Under the pieces are notes generated by a model, which was not told the origin of the DNA, did not search any database, and saw only the letters and a list, made by a program, of their open reading frames with translations. Shown piece by piece: positions 14,400 through 21,474 of a stretch of 25,933 nucleotides of DNA. The DNA is from a virus, in IMG/VR virus record IMGVR_UViG_3300031886_000034, positions 1 through 25,933 of that record; one strand, 5' to 3'. Within the stretch, counting starts at the first letter, position 1; every line of letters begins with the position of its first letter. The translations under genes were made by a program, and so were the position numbers.

Positions 14400-14741
14400 T
14401 CAAATCAATCCTAGGTTTTCGGCTTCCTCATAGGAAACCTGGGACCCTGCTGGGTGCCTCAAGATCTTCGTCGTTCGGCCCGGCGTAATCTGGATTTCTT
14501 CGAAAATATCTTCCTCGACGTACACCGTTTGAACGTGCTTGAGGGTTTCCAACTTGTCATCCATGCCGGCCAGCCGAGTGGGCTTCGGTAAATCCCCCCT
14601 GCAATCCCCGGTGGGATGACCGCACACGGGACAGGGCGAACGGTCTGCATGCAGAATGTAACCACCGGTCGTACCCGGCATCATCAGCGGACTACGCCGC
14701 TCCACATGGATCTCGTAAGGCTGGAATTGAGGATCGTTCAC
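14400..14741 (-). CDS. Hypothetical protein with CPVCGHPTGDC zinc-knuckle-like motif, 113 aa
   Basis: The motif CPVCGHPTGDC near residues 37-47 looks metal-binding and recurs, in my recollection, in small actinophage proteins of unknown function. The rest is charged, with a VEEDIFEEI strand and a C-terminal SYEEAENLGLI. The GTG start at 14741 lacks a Shine-Dalgarno, but TACAAT ends 6 bases upstream, suggesting a leaderless transcript. The start is embedded in a 17-base palindrome. Expression may be controlled there. Confidence 0.75.
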   Translation of the reverse strand: MNDPQFQPYEIHVERRSPLMMPGTTGGYILHADRSPCPVCGHPTGDCRGDLPKPTRLAGMDDKLETLKHVQTVYVEEDIFEEIQITPGRTTKILRHPAGSQVSYEEAENLGLI

Positions 14742-14756
14742 CTACAGATTGTAGGT
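14740..14756. promoter_or_regulatory. Palindrome over a putative leaderless promoter and GTG start
   Basis: ACCTACA-GAT-TGTAGGT is a perfect inverted repeat with 7-bp arms. On the minus strand it contains TACAAT (14748-14753), which ends exactly 6 bases before GTG 14741, and it overlaps the first bases of that start codon. It could be an operator over the -10 region or, less likely, an RNA hairpin hiding the start. Confidence 0.45.
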
Positions 14757-14763
14757 CACAATC

Positions 14764-14976
14764 CTATTCCCAATCGGCAGTGACGTGTTCGACCTCGGCC
14801 TGCGTCTCAATCCAGACGCGGGCACCGCAATGATCCGGCGTCTGTGAATGGATGATCTCGCAGGGACCGTGGACCTTGACCCTCGTCAGGTGGGTCGAAC
14901 CCTTGTACGTCCGGTCAATGATCGCCGGCTCACCCTTCTTGACCTTCTGCTGATGGACATGGATGACATGCTTCAT
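14764..14976 (-). CDS. Conserved actinophage-type small protein (CGARVWIET), 70 aa
   Basis: The start is placed at ATG 14976 (KHVIHVHQQKVKKGEPAII), preceded by AAAGGCAGAG. A longer open frame to 15126 would overlap the upstream gene and is unlikely. The C-terminal HCGARVWIETQAEVEHV resembles a widespread small actinophage protein, predicted as a beta-rich domain (GPCEIIHSQ). Its function is unknown. It lies between two other small conserved phage genes. Confidence 0.75.
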   Translation of the reverse strand: MKHVIHVHQQKVKKGEPAIIDRTYKGSTHLTRVKVHGPCEIIHSQTPDHCGARVWIETQAEVEHVTADWE

Positions 14977-14987
14977 TTTCTCTGCCT

Positions 14988-15242
14988 TTATCCTTGTCCC
15001 TGTTTGGCGAGAATCGTTTCCTTGGACTCTGATACCTGCTCTCTGGGAACAGGCGTCGTGGGGGGATCTCCGGTACCGCCGTTTAGATAGTTTACCCGGG
15101 CTGCGGCTTCCTCTGGAGTTGCCCACCTTGTCTCACAATAGAACTGGTTATATGGCTTGCCATCATGGCTGTACTTGGTGAGATGGTAGCCAACTTCGTA
15201 GCCACGATCCGAACCGTCACGATGGTTGATATAGATGTACAT
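14988..15242 (-). CDS. Conserved actinophage-type small protein (VNYLNGG), 84 aa
   Basis: ATG 15242 shares one base with the stop of the secreted-protein gene (TGATG), so translation is probably coupled; an in-frame TTG one codon earlier is less likely. The sequence YEVGYHLTKY...ATPEEAAARVNYLNGG has the layout of a common small actinophage protein of unknown function. The tail is Pro/Thr-rich. Confidence 0.75.
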   Translation of the reverse strand: MYIYINHRDGSDRGYEVGYHLTKYSHDGKPYNQFYCETRWATPEEAAARVNYLNGGTGDPPTTPVPREQVSESKETILAKQGQG

Positions 15243-16237
15243 CAATTATTCCAAACGTTGTCGAGTTGACCGATCATGCCACCGGAGCGAAGGAACTCAA
15301 CGGCGGTGGATAGACGGAAATGATACTTGCCGGGCGTCCCCTGTGGATAACGATCCTCAAGAAGGATGATCGTTTCCATGAAAGGCCAGCCCTCGTATTG
15401 GGCTGTCCATAGGTCATACCCCGCCGGGAGGGGAGCGGGTGTCGCTTGTAAGGCAGACGGGGTATCCTCAGGCGCTGCGGGTGGGGGCGTCGGATTTTCA
15501 ATGGCCTGAGTAGTAGTAGTCACTGGCGAAACCGGGCTGGGTGTCGCTTCAACTATGGCCAGTGTCGTAGTGGTCACAGGCGCTATCAGAGTGGTTGTCG
15601 GGGGTGTGACGGCCAGTGTCGTAGTTGACGGAGTGGACTCCGTCAGATCTGTGTCAGTGCAATTGCTCTTCCAGAATACCCAGTTGGACACTCCGGCAAA
15701 CTTGTACTCCCAATAAACATCCTCATAATGGCGACCGTATCCGTCATGGCCTAAAGCCCATTCCACGACTACGCCCGTTTCCACAAGCGCCACAGGTGAA
15801 GTGACATACAGGAAGACGCCATGATTACTGAGAACAACATGGGTGGAGGCAATAGACCCGGAAGCAATCAAACTCTCAACTGTCGTTTCCAGTTCCCTGA
15901 TACACGGAGATTGCGTCTGCCGGGTTTCCGGCGTATAGGTGGGCGGATGGTCTAGCGGTGGGATCGGAGCAGCCTGCCAAACGCCGGTCTGCCCAAGGCG
16001 ACACTGGTGTTCCCAGTTTGTGTAGCCAGCCAGTCCCGGCCTCTCGCCCCACCACGGATCGTCGAACCGAAGCATGTCACCTGACTGGTAGTCGATATAC
16101 CAGACCTGCTCATCTATGGACCGGGTGTCTTCCGGATCACATGGTGCGTAAACCTTGTCGTGGCTAGCGCTGGCTGTTGCCGCCATGCCAAACCAAACGA
16201 GCCCAGCAGTAATAACGACCGCGATCAAACGTCGCAT
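15242..16237 (-). CDS. Secreted protein with signal peptide and Thr-rich TTTL linker, 331 aa
   Basis: The N-terminus MRRLIAVVITAGLVWF followed by TASASHD is a typical Sec signal peptide with cleavage near residue 25. Residues 25-210 form a Cys- and Trp-containing extracellular domain (YTNWEHQC, YWEYKFAGVSNWVFW). Residues about 211-265 are a low-complexity linker with repeats such as TTTLAV, PTTTLIAP and VTTTTLAI. A small C-terminal domain follows (YDLWTAQYEGWPFMETI). The start has AAGGGG about 7 bases upstream. Linkers of this TTTL style are common in actinobacterial, notably Acidimicrobiia, exported proteins, so the gene may be host-derived. The function is unknown; superinfection exclusion or surface modification are possibilities. 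Confidence 0.8.
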   Translation of the reverse strand: MRRLIAVVITAGLVWFGMAATASASHDKVYAPCDPEDTRSIDEQVWYIDYQSGDMLRFDDPWWGERPGLAGYTNWEHQCRLGQTGVWQAAPIPPLDHPPTYTPETRQTQSPCIRELETTVESLIASGSIASTHVVLSNHGVFLYVTSPVALVETGVVVEWALGHDGYGRHYEDVYWEYKFAGVSNWVFWKSNCTDTDLTESTPSTTTLAVTPPTTTLIAPVTTTTLAIVEATPSPVSPVTTTTQAIENPTPPPAAPEDTPSALQATPAPLPAGYDLWTAQYEGWPFMETIILLEDRYPQGTPGKYHFRLSTAVEFLRSGGMIGQLDNVWNN

Positions 16238-16262
16238 TAGAACCCCTTCGATATGTAAAAGA

Positions 16263-17288
16263 TTAAACGAGGCTCAATATGGCCTTGTGTGCAATCTGCT
16301 TACGCTTCGACACCCAAGAGGTGAAGTCCATCGACGAGATGGCCTTAGCGTCAGCGTCACCCTCACGGGTGTGATCCAGATACTCACCAAACGCGTTGTA
16401 GGTCGACCATCCGTTATACCCGTAGCCGGTCGCGTTCTTCTTCGAGGCGTACAAGCCACGCACGGTCATCTGAACCTCGTCGCGATGCGCACGCTGCCTG
16501 TCCGTGGATTGTGCCGACTCCGGGAAGACGGCATCGAACACCTTGTCGAAATGACGAGACCCAGCAGGAACCGGAATATGCAGCAACTGCTCGGCCATGG
16601 CCTGAAACTCTTTGGCCCATTCAACGGAGATGTTCAATACATCCCGAGCCGCTTCCATAGCCTGATCGGCGTTACGCGTGTGCTTGGCTCGGAACATGCT
16701 CTTGGCCTTGCGGAGACCCAAAATCACCGTGTTCTTGCATACACCACGAATCGGGGTATTGGCGAACGTGATTGGAGTGCGACCATCATGGCCGTTCAAA
16801 ACCAAGAGGTAACGGTCGATCTTGTCGTTGACCCCCTGCGGATCGATAATCAGTGACCCGAGGTCAAGACAGGCGAAGAACTCTCGTCCCTCGCGGAGTA
16901 CACCGACCGTGTCAACGACAGCGTCTCCCTTGGATGCGCCCACAATGTCGAGCGCCCGGTTCAGGCAGTCGCGATTCTGCTCCACCACAAAGCGGGTACC
17001 CACGGTGGCTAGCCCATCGAATGAGCCGTCAGGGTTGGAGCGCACAGTGGCCCGGCTGTTCGTGATGATGACCGGGGTTCCGTCCGGGTTGTACAGGACC
17101 TGCCCATTGCCATCAACAGCGGCGACCTCTGTAAGGACGACGTCGAAGTCTGCCCGTGCAGCGTCCAGCATGGCCTCGGCCTTCTGTAGGCCGACCATCG
17201 GAGTGCCCAAGCGATGCCATGGAATCTCCCGGTTGGCATAAGCCATTCGGGCTGTTCCGTCTTCGTTCATTTCTAGTTCGTGTGCCAT
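16263..17288 (-). CDS. DUF932 family phage/plasmid protein, 341 aa
   Basis: The sequence follows the phage/plasmid-like DUF932 pattern. It opens with MAHELEMNEDGTARMAY and REIPWHRLG, continues through RFVVEQNRDCLNRALDIV and TPIRGVCKNTVILGLRKAK, and ends with TGYGYNGWSTYNAFGEYLDHTR. The length is typical. Family members occur in phages, plasmids and integrative elements near replication genes, but their biochemical role is not established. A TAGAGT ends 6 bases before the ATG and a GGAG lies between them, so the mRNA could be leaderless or have an extremely short leader. The 222-base region upstream probably carries its promoter. Confidence 0.88.
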   Translation of the reverse strand: MAHELEMNEDGTARMAYANREIPWHRLGTPMVGLQKAEAMLDAARADFDVVLTEVAAVDGNGQVLYNPDGTPVIITNSRATVRSNPDGSFDGLATVGTRFVVEQNRDCLNRALDIVGASKGDAVVDTVGVLREGREFFACLDLGSLIIDPQGVNDKIDRYLLVLNGHDGRTPITFANTPIRGVCKNTVILGLRKAKSMFRAKHTRNADQAMEAARDVLNISVEWAKEFQAMAEQLLHIPVPAGSRHFDKVFDAVFPESAQSTDRQRAHRDEVQMTVRGLYASKKNATGYGYNGWSTYNAFGEYLDHTREGDADAKAISSMDFTSWVSKRKQIAHKAILSLV

Positions 17289-17510
17289 ATCTCCACTCTA
17301 GCCTAATCAAACTGAAACCACAACAAGTGACGGTAAGGACCTGCCGGCGCCGTAGGTACGGTTATCGCATCAGAAGCGGCCGACGAGGCCCCTACCTAAC
17401 CCCCGCACCCGAGCCTGGTTTGGTTATCGTGCGCCACACGGAGCGGGGGGGTGTACATGACCGGCGCAGGCAGTCAAGGGTGCCGGAGGAGGCATGGCCG
17501 GTCGAAATCG
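17289..17510. other. Intergenic regulatory region between HhH gene and DUF932 gene
   Basis: This 222-base gap has no credible gene. It holds an 8-bp direct repeat GGTTATCG (17360-17367 and 17422-17429) and an inverted repeat GACCGGC/GCCGGTC (17459-17465 and 17497-17503) just after the stop of the left-reading HhH gene. There is no T run to mark an intrinsic terminator. A minus-strand TTGACT, 16 bases from TACACC, is a weak promoter candidate. Confidence 0.4.
17295..17300 (-). promoter_or_regulatory. Putative -10 element of a leaderless promoter (DUF932 gene)
   Basis: TAGAGT on the minus strand ends 6 bases before ATG 17288. TTGTGG lies 17 bp further upstream and matches -35 only weakly (3/6). 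The geometry equals that at 11309-11314, 14748-14753 and 19883-19888. Confidence 0.35.
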
Positions 17511-18383
17511 TCAGGCGGCTTCCTCCAAGTCCTTGAGGGCCGCGTTGTACAGGTCGCGCAGAATCTCCTTACCGGTGATCCTGATGGCGGCACCCTTCTT
17601 GCGGGCGTCCGGCCATTCGGGACGAGCCGTCTCGTAGTGCGCGCGCTTGGCGTCATAGACCGCCCGGTACGGGCTGGGGGCGTCCACCTTCCCAGTGGGA
17701 GTCGTGCCGCCCTTCCTCATCATGCAGCGGGTCGCCATCTGGTTGACGGTCATCTTCGCAGTCGGGTTGCCCAACTTGAGGGCGTCATCCTGCGTCATGC
17801 CCTTCTTGCGCTTGCGGCTGGGGTCGCCATGACCGCAGTACGACCACAGGTCGGAAACCCGGCGAATGAACGGCTCATCCTCAACAAGGATCTTCTCGTC
17901 CTCGTCATCCCCGCCCTCTTCCCAGTGTGCGGGAAAGGCCACGATGGGGTGACCGATCTCACCCAGCAGGCGGGCAACGGTCTTGTCGCCGATCCCCCGC
18001 TGGTCAAGAAAAGCCTGCATGTGGGGACCACAGATGGCCTTCATCATGTTGGTGAGTTGCTTGATCGCCACCGTTTCGGCCTTCACGATCAACTCGTAGG
18101 CGCCCTCATCAGGCACGTCAACAGGCTGCATGTTCTCGTCGAACATGATTCGCCCATCTTCGTCACGGATCTTGTCGCGATACGCCGACCGGCAAAGCAA
18201 CTTGAAGTCACCGGACGAACGTGACGGGCAATCCTCGCCCATGCGGTCAAGGAGGGTGGCGTAGAACCGGTTTTCGAGACCGATTCGTGTCCTCTCCAAG
18301 TCAGACAGAGTGCGGCCAATCGACCGGATCTGGCTGTACTCGTCCCTTATGGATTCCTGCGTCTGCAGGTCTATCTCAAGCAT
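17511..18383 (-). CDS. Helix-hairpin-helix protein resembling IS110-type transposase C-terminal region, 290 aa
   Basis: The N-terminal 120 residues are mainly helical. Then FLDQRGIGDKTVARLLGEIG (about 126-145) is a helix-hairpin-helix DNA-binding element, followed by RRVSDLWSYCGHGDP and a basic RKRKKGM. This order recalls the C-terminal half of IS110/IS116 transposases (GIG..TA..LLAEIG then L..YCG), but the N-terminal DEDD catalytic domain of those enzymes is not seen and no element ends were found. It is therefore more likely a phage DNA-binding protein than a mobile element. GAGAG lies about 8 bases before the ATG. Confidence 0.8.
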   Translation of the reverse strand: MLEIDLQTQESIRDEYSQIRSIGRTLSDLERTRIGLENRFYATLLDRMGEDCPSRSSGDFKLLCRSAYRDKIRDEDGRIMFDENMQPVDVPDEGAYELIVKAETVAIKQLTNMMKAICGPHMQAFLDQRGIGDKTVARLLGEIGHPIVAFPAHWEEGGDDEDEKILVEDEPFIRRVSDLWSYCGHGDPSRKRKKGMTQDDALKLGNPTAKMTVNQMATRCMMRKGGTTPTGKVDAPSPYRAVYDAKRAHYETARPEWPDARKKGAAIRITGKEILRDLYNAALKDLEEAA

Positions 18384-18493
18384 GATAATGCTCTCTTTCT
18401 TCCCCGGTTTGGGTATCGGTGGGGATCTATTTGGTTAGAAAATTCCGGCGTGCGTCGTATGGATGTCGTACACGTTGCGGCCGGGCAAACTGT

Positions 18494-19051
18494 TTAGACG
18501 GCGAGCCTGAACTCGATATCGGCCGTCTCGACCATGTCGTTCAGGCAGCGCTTGCCAGCCGCCTCGACCTGCTCGGCCAACTTCACGATCTGGTGAGCCT
18601 TCGCCGCGTAGGTCTTGCTGATCTTCGCGTAATGCTCGGCGATCTTGTGAAGTTCCTGAACCGTCGCCTCGCCCCAAGTCACCTTGTAGGACACGCCCTG
18701 AACGTCGACATGGGTGAAGTCGATGACCTGATCGCGCCAAGTCCTGCTGGTGACACCCTCGAGCGAAGTGCCCTGCAACGTGGGCATCGGCTCTCCGGCT
18801 TCGTTGAGGAACACCTCAGTGCTGTCGCTCTGGCGGGCCGACTCGACGGCCTCGGCGCGGAGCGCGCCCTTGACCTCGCGGCGGATGTCCCACAGCATCT
18901 TGTAGACGCCCTCGCGCAGGAAGTTCGCGGTGTCGCGCTTGGAGAAGAGAGAGGTGGCGTGGGCGCAGACAGCGTCAACGACCTCATCCTCTCCACGGTT
19001 CTGGTCTTCGCGGTACATGGACTCCACGATGGAAGTCAGGGTCTCGGCCAT
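18494..19051 (-). CDS. Hypothetical phage protein, 185 aa
   Basis: The ATG at 19051 is chosen over an upstream in-frame start at 19081 because GGAG lies 5 bases before it. The product is soluble and largely helical, with an acidic N-terminal half and a C-terminal coiled-coil-like region (ELHKIAEHYAKISKTYAAKA). I do not recognise a family. The 110-base gap to the HhH gene (18384-18493) shows nothing recognisable, so both may share one left-reading transcript. Confidence 0.75.
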   Translation of the reverse strand: MAETLTSIVESMYREDQNRGEDEVVDAVCAHATSLFSKRDTANFLREGVYKMLWDIRREVKGALRAEAVESARQSDSTEVFLNEAGEPMPTLQGTSLEGVTSRTWRDQVIDFTHVDVQGVSYKVTWGEATVQELHKIAEHYAKISKTYAAKAHQIVKLAEQVEAAGKRCLNDMVETADIEFRLAV

Positions 19052-19181
19052 GTCGGCTCCTAATCGGTCGGCTCGGACCAAGGACAGTACCCACGGGCCA
19101 CCGTCAACGCAACGTCAACTCGAAAAAATTTCCAATTTCCATAGTCGCCGCAGGTCAGGGGCCAAAAGAAATTGTGGCCGG
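19052..19181 (-). promoter_or_regulatory. Probable promoter/operator region with direct repeats
   Basis: This 130-base gap carries a direct repeat CGTCAAC (19102-19108 and 19113-19119, 11-bp period, about one helical turn; TTGACG on the coding strand) and a tandem AATTTCC near 19128-19140 beside an A6 run. The repeats suit a regulator-binding site for the left-reading gene at 19051. No clear -10 was identified. Confidence 0.35.
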
Positions 19182-19835
19182 CTAGATGACAGAAGGCGGT
19201 TCGAGGAAATCCTGGATGCTCATGCCCTGGTTCAGAAGGACGAACCACGCCTCCTCGAACTCGTCCTGGGTCACATGGGAGACCTCGCCCATCAACGCCT
19301 CGGCGATAACCGACAGGATCGGAGCGTCCCGGAAGACATGACCGATCCCGTTAGAATAAGCGGAGTTGTCGTCCCAGACGATGTGTCGCCCCAGCAGATA
19401 CTGGTACGGCGTGCTCATCAGCATCGCCTGCGGCCGGTGCTTCTGGTTGATCCAGACATGGCTGCTCGTCAGACACTCGCTGACCTTCTTCATGTCGTGA
19501 TTCGCAAACGCCTCGGCCAACTCCTGCCCCTCCAGCAAAAACGGCGCCTTACTCATGTACCCCTCGGCCACGAACGTGATCGAGTCACACCAATGGAGGG
19601 ACCTCAACGCGCCGCAAGCCAAAGCGACGTTAGGCAGACGCTCATCGACCGGCCGCCTCATGTCCTCGCGAGAAAACCCGACCATGACCGCCAACCGATC
19701 CGCACGCCACCCCAAGACCATGAACGGCAGATCCTCGCCGATCCCGAACTCGTCCACGACATTCTGCTTCGCCAACTGCGTGCTCGTGATAGCAAGCGCC
19801 ATCTTGGCGTACTTATCGGGATAGCGGTCCTCCAC
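19182..19835 (-). CDS. Hypothetical protein, 217 aa
   Basis: The GTG at 19835 is the only start near the upstream stop that keeps the whole frame; ATG 19802 is an alternative. There is no Shine-Dalgarno, but TAATCT (19844-19849) lies 8 bases upstream. The protein is soluble, with a mixed alpha/beta look (LPFMVLGWRADRLAVMVGF, CDSITFVAEGY) and Trp/His-rich segments (SSHVWINQKHRPQAML). No family is recognised. It is divergently oriented from the basic-protein gene at 19895. Confidence 0.75.
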   Translation of the reverse strand: MEDRYPDKYAKMALAITSTQLAKQNVVDEFGIGEDLPFMVLGWRADRLAVMVGFSREDMRRPVDERLPNVALACGALRSLHWCDSITFVAEGYMSKAPFLLEGQELAEAFANHDMKKVSECLTSSHVWINQKHRPQAMLMSTPYQYLLGRHIVWDDNSAYSNGIGHVFRDAPILSVIAEALMGEVSHVTQDEFEEAWFVLLNQGMSIQDFLEPPSVI

Positions 19836-19894
19836 GAATCGCCAGATTAGTCCAAGTAACCCTCAGCGACGGGTACGCCGACTAACATGGAACC
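19836..19894. promoter_or_regulatory. Divergent promoter region between 19835 (-) and 19895 (+)
   Basis: In only 59 bases there is a minus-strand TAATCT (19844-19849), 8 bases before GTG 19835, and a plus-strand TAACAT (19883-19888), exactly 6 bases before ATG 19895. Neither gene has a Shine-Dalgarno. Two back-to-back leaderless promoters are the simplest reading. Confidence 0.45.
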
Positions 19895-20329
19895 ATGGCA
19901 CAGAAGAAACAGACCGCCAAAAAGGGCGGCACCACAAAACAGTCCACCCCTAAACGGGCCAGGAACAAAGACGGAACGTACAAGGGCGACGACAAATCGA
20001 CCCCCAACGTCAACGAGGCTTACGAGCAAAAGCCGGGAACCAAGGCGACAACCAAGCCGCGGAACCCCGCAGCGAAACAACGCGAAGCGGAAAAAACCCC
20101 GGCAAAAAAGAAGCCGGCAACCGCCAAAAAGAAGCCCGCAACAAAAAAGCCCGCAGCCCAAAAAGCGCCCGCAAAAAAGAAGCACACCTACGCTCCGGCA
20201 GTCAAAACAATCCAGGTCCCACCACCAACTTCAGAGCCGGTCGCACCGCCCCCACTCAGCCGCTACATCCCACCAGAAGAAAAAAAGTCGCGGCTCGCCC
20301 GCTTCTACTCCTGGCTCGTCGGCGAATAA
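19895..20329 (+). CDS. Lys/Ala/Pro-rich basic protein, histone-H1-tail-like, 144 aa
   Basis: The N-terminus is basic and holds a KDGTYKGDDKSTPNVNEAYE segment. Residues 50-96 are low-complexity repeats of the AKKKPA type (TPAKKKPATAKKKPATKKPA), as in histone H1 tails and actinobacterial HupB tails. The C-terminus is PPEEKKSRLARFYSWLVGE. Strong nucleic-acid binding is expected, and DNA compaction or host nucleoid interference is inferred. The coding strand is extremely A/C-rich. Translation of the next gene is coupled by a one-base overlap (TAATG). The repeats could be hard to sequence. Confidence 0.78.
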   Translation: MAQKKQTAKKGGTTKQSTPKRARNKDGTYKGDDKSTPNVNEAYEQKPGTKATTKPRNPAAKQREAEKTPAKKKPATAKKKPATKKPAAQKAPAKKKHTYAPAVKTIQVPPPTSEPVAPPPLSRYIPPEEKKSRLARFYSWLVGE

Positions 20330-20490
20330 TGGTCCGCCCCTCCGACGAAAGAATGCAAGCCGCCAAAATCCTCGGCGTCGACCCCACCGACCTCACCGAC
20401 GACGAAGCGCGAGCCGTCCTCAAAAAGAACCTCGCCCCCAAAGAGGACATCCGCATCCGCAACGCCCTACGGGATGTACGCAACAAGTGA
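20329..20490 (+). CDS. Hypothetical small protein, 53 aa
   Basis: The ATG shares one base with the preceding TAA, indicating coupling. The product is a charged, helical protein (AAKILGVDPTDLTDDEARAV, then KEDIRIRNALRDVRNK) without a membrane segment. Codon use matches the strongly C-biased neighbours, which supports it as a real gene. No function is recognised. Confidence 0.65.
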   Translation: MVRPSDERMQAAKILGVDPTDLTDDEARAVLKKNLAPKEDIRIRNALRDVRNK

Positions 20491-20495
20491 TAAAC

Positions 20496-20511
20496 TGGTT
20501 TAAATAAACCA
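20496..20511. promoter_or_regulatory. Perfect 16-bp palindrome between two small genes
   Basis: TGGTTTA-AA-TAAACCA has 7-bp perfect arms. It lies 5 bases after the stop of the 53-aa gene and 25 bases before ATG 20537, in an AT-rich spot inside GC-rich surroundings. It is a candidate operator. It lacks a T run and is not a convincing terminator. Confidence 0.4.
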
Positions 20512-20536
20512 CCACCGTCCACCACACGGAAAAACC

Positions 20537-20839
20537 ATGGCCACCACCGCCTCACTCCTCGAATCCTACATCGTCGACCTCACCCACACCTCCGAAGAAG
20601 AAGGCGACGACCACCACACCCAAACCAACCAAATCATCACCACCTGCATCGAAATCCTCCTCCTCTCAGAAGACGAACTCGAAACCGTCTACCCCTTCGA
20701 CGGCGACGAATGGGCCAAGAAAATCGAAGCCCGGGCCCTTGTCATTGCTCAACGCAGGTCGCTCCTAACCACCCTCCTATGGATAACAGTATGCACAGCA
20801 ATAAGCATCACCACATACGCCATAGGAGCAGGACTATGA
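20537..20839 (+). CDS. Tail-anchored small membrane protein, 100 aa
   Basis: The N-terminal 70 residues are acidic and soluble (EEEGDDHH, LLLSEDELETVYPFDGDEWA). Residues about 75-98 form one hydrophobic membrane helix, TTLLWITVCTAISITTYAIG, giving a C-tail-anchored layout with a cytoplasmic N-terminus. Holin or antiholin-like, or membrane-exclusion, roles are possible, but one helix alone does not decide. The stop overlaps the next ATG by four bases (ATGA). Confidence 0.7.
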   Translation: MATTASLLESYIVDLTHTSEEEGDDHHTQTNQIITTCIEILLLSEDELETVYPFDGDEWAKKIEARALVIAQRRSLLTTLLWITVCTAISITTYAIGAGL

Positions 20840-21000
20840 GATTAAACAAACCCGAACTAAATACGAAATATTCAGCCGACACCGCCCCCCGCCCACGCAA
20901 CTCGGCTCCCGAAAGCCCCGCAAGACCCCCTGCCCGACCCCCTCACACACACCCACTCGACCGTTCACCCCAATGCTGCTTCCACATACCCCAAAGGTGA
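20836..21000 (+). CDS. Hypothetical Pro/Arg-rich small protein, 54 aa
   Basis: ATG 20836 overlaps the previous stop (ATGA), with AGGAG about 10 bases upstream. The product is Pro/Arg/His-rich (RPRNSAPESPARPPARPPHT) and ends QCCFHIPQR, with no recognisable domain. It is supported only by the start signals and the tight packing, so it could be spurious. Confidence 0.45.
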   Translation: MRLNKPELNTKYSADTAPRPRNSAPESPARPPARPPHTHPLDRSPQCCFHIPQR

Positions 21001-21004
21001 CCAT

Positions 21005-21445
21005 ATGCCCACCACGCTGATTGCCCCTGAGAAGCCCGTAGAGGCCCCTCTAACGCCTTCGCGGTATGGAATGGTATCCGTACCCGTTACTAGGCGTAGG
21101 GCCCTGTTCGTAGCCCTCTTCGGAACCCCTACGAAACACGAATTAGGAATCCTCTATAGGTGTGGCTCCAGCACGCTCAGATTCGTTCGTGGATATTGGG
21201 CTAACCTCATGCTCGCAGGTTGCCTGTGCGGTTTCGGTGGTATAGCCGCCTTGGCTGTCTCGCTGCAGGACAACTACTCGTGTACGCCTGGTAGTCACAC
21301 AGTCTCATCAGGTGAGAGTGTGTACAACGTTGTGAACAAGAGATGCTCAGGCAACAGGCAGGTCGCGATGCGTGACATCATCGAACTCAACAATGGTGAG
21401 GCCATAATCAATGTAGGTGATGTGCTACTCATACCTGCAGGCTGA
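21005..21445 (+). CDS. Membrane-anchored LysM-domain protein, 146 aa
   Basis: AAAGGTG lies just before ATG 21005. Residues 1-60 are cytoplasmic and basic (TRRRALF). Residues about 64-88 are a transmembrane helix (ANLMLAGCLCGFGGIAALAV). Residues 97-145 form a LysM domain (HTVSSGESVYNVVNKRC ... LLIPAG) that would sit outside the membrane and bind peptidoglycan. There is no catalytic domain. A role in lysis, cell-wall anchoring or superinfection control is inference. The codon mix (AGG Arg, varied third positions) differs from the C-rich genes immediately upstream. The next gene converges after 29 bases, with no clear terminator. Confidence 0.85.
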   Translation: MPTTLIAPEKPVEAPLTPSRYGMVSVPVTRRRALFVALFGTPTKHELGILYRCGSSTLRFVRGYWANLMLAGCLCGFGGIAALAVSLQDNYSCTPGSHTVSSGESVYNVVNKRCSGNRQVAMRDIIELNNGEAIINVGDVLLIPAG

Positions 21446-21474
21446 TGATCGCTTGAGCCACACGGGTAACTAAA

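Noticed and set aside
14398-14403. Perfect TTGACA on the minus strand as an nrdJ promoter
   Set aside because: No acceptable -10 hexamer lies 16-18 bases downstream (only TGCTGT-type sequences), so it is mentioned under nrdJ but not called a promoter.
17451-18224. Plus-strand open frame of 257 codons opposite the HhH gene
   Set aside because: The minus-strand product has a coherent HhH domain and start signal. The plus frame is low-complexity and typical of a GC-rich shadow.
17511-18383. Transposase or insertion sequence (IS110-like)
   Set aside because: Only the helix-hairpin-helix part resembles IS110. The DEDD catalytic domain and element ends are missing, so it is listed as a DNA-binding protein.
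18930-19850. Plus-strand open frame of 306 codons opposite two left-reading genes
   Set aside because: It spans two minus-strand genes and the gap between them, is His/Arg/Gln-rich, and has no domain or ribosome site.
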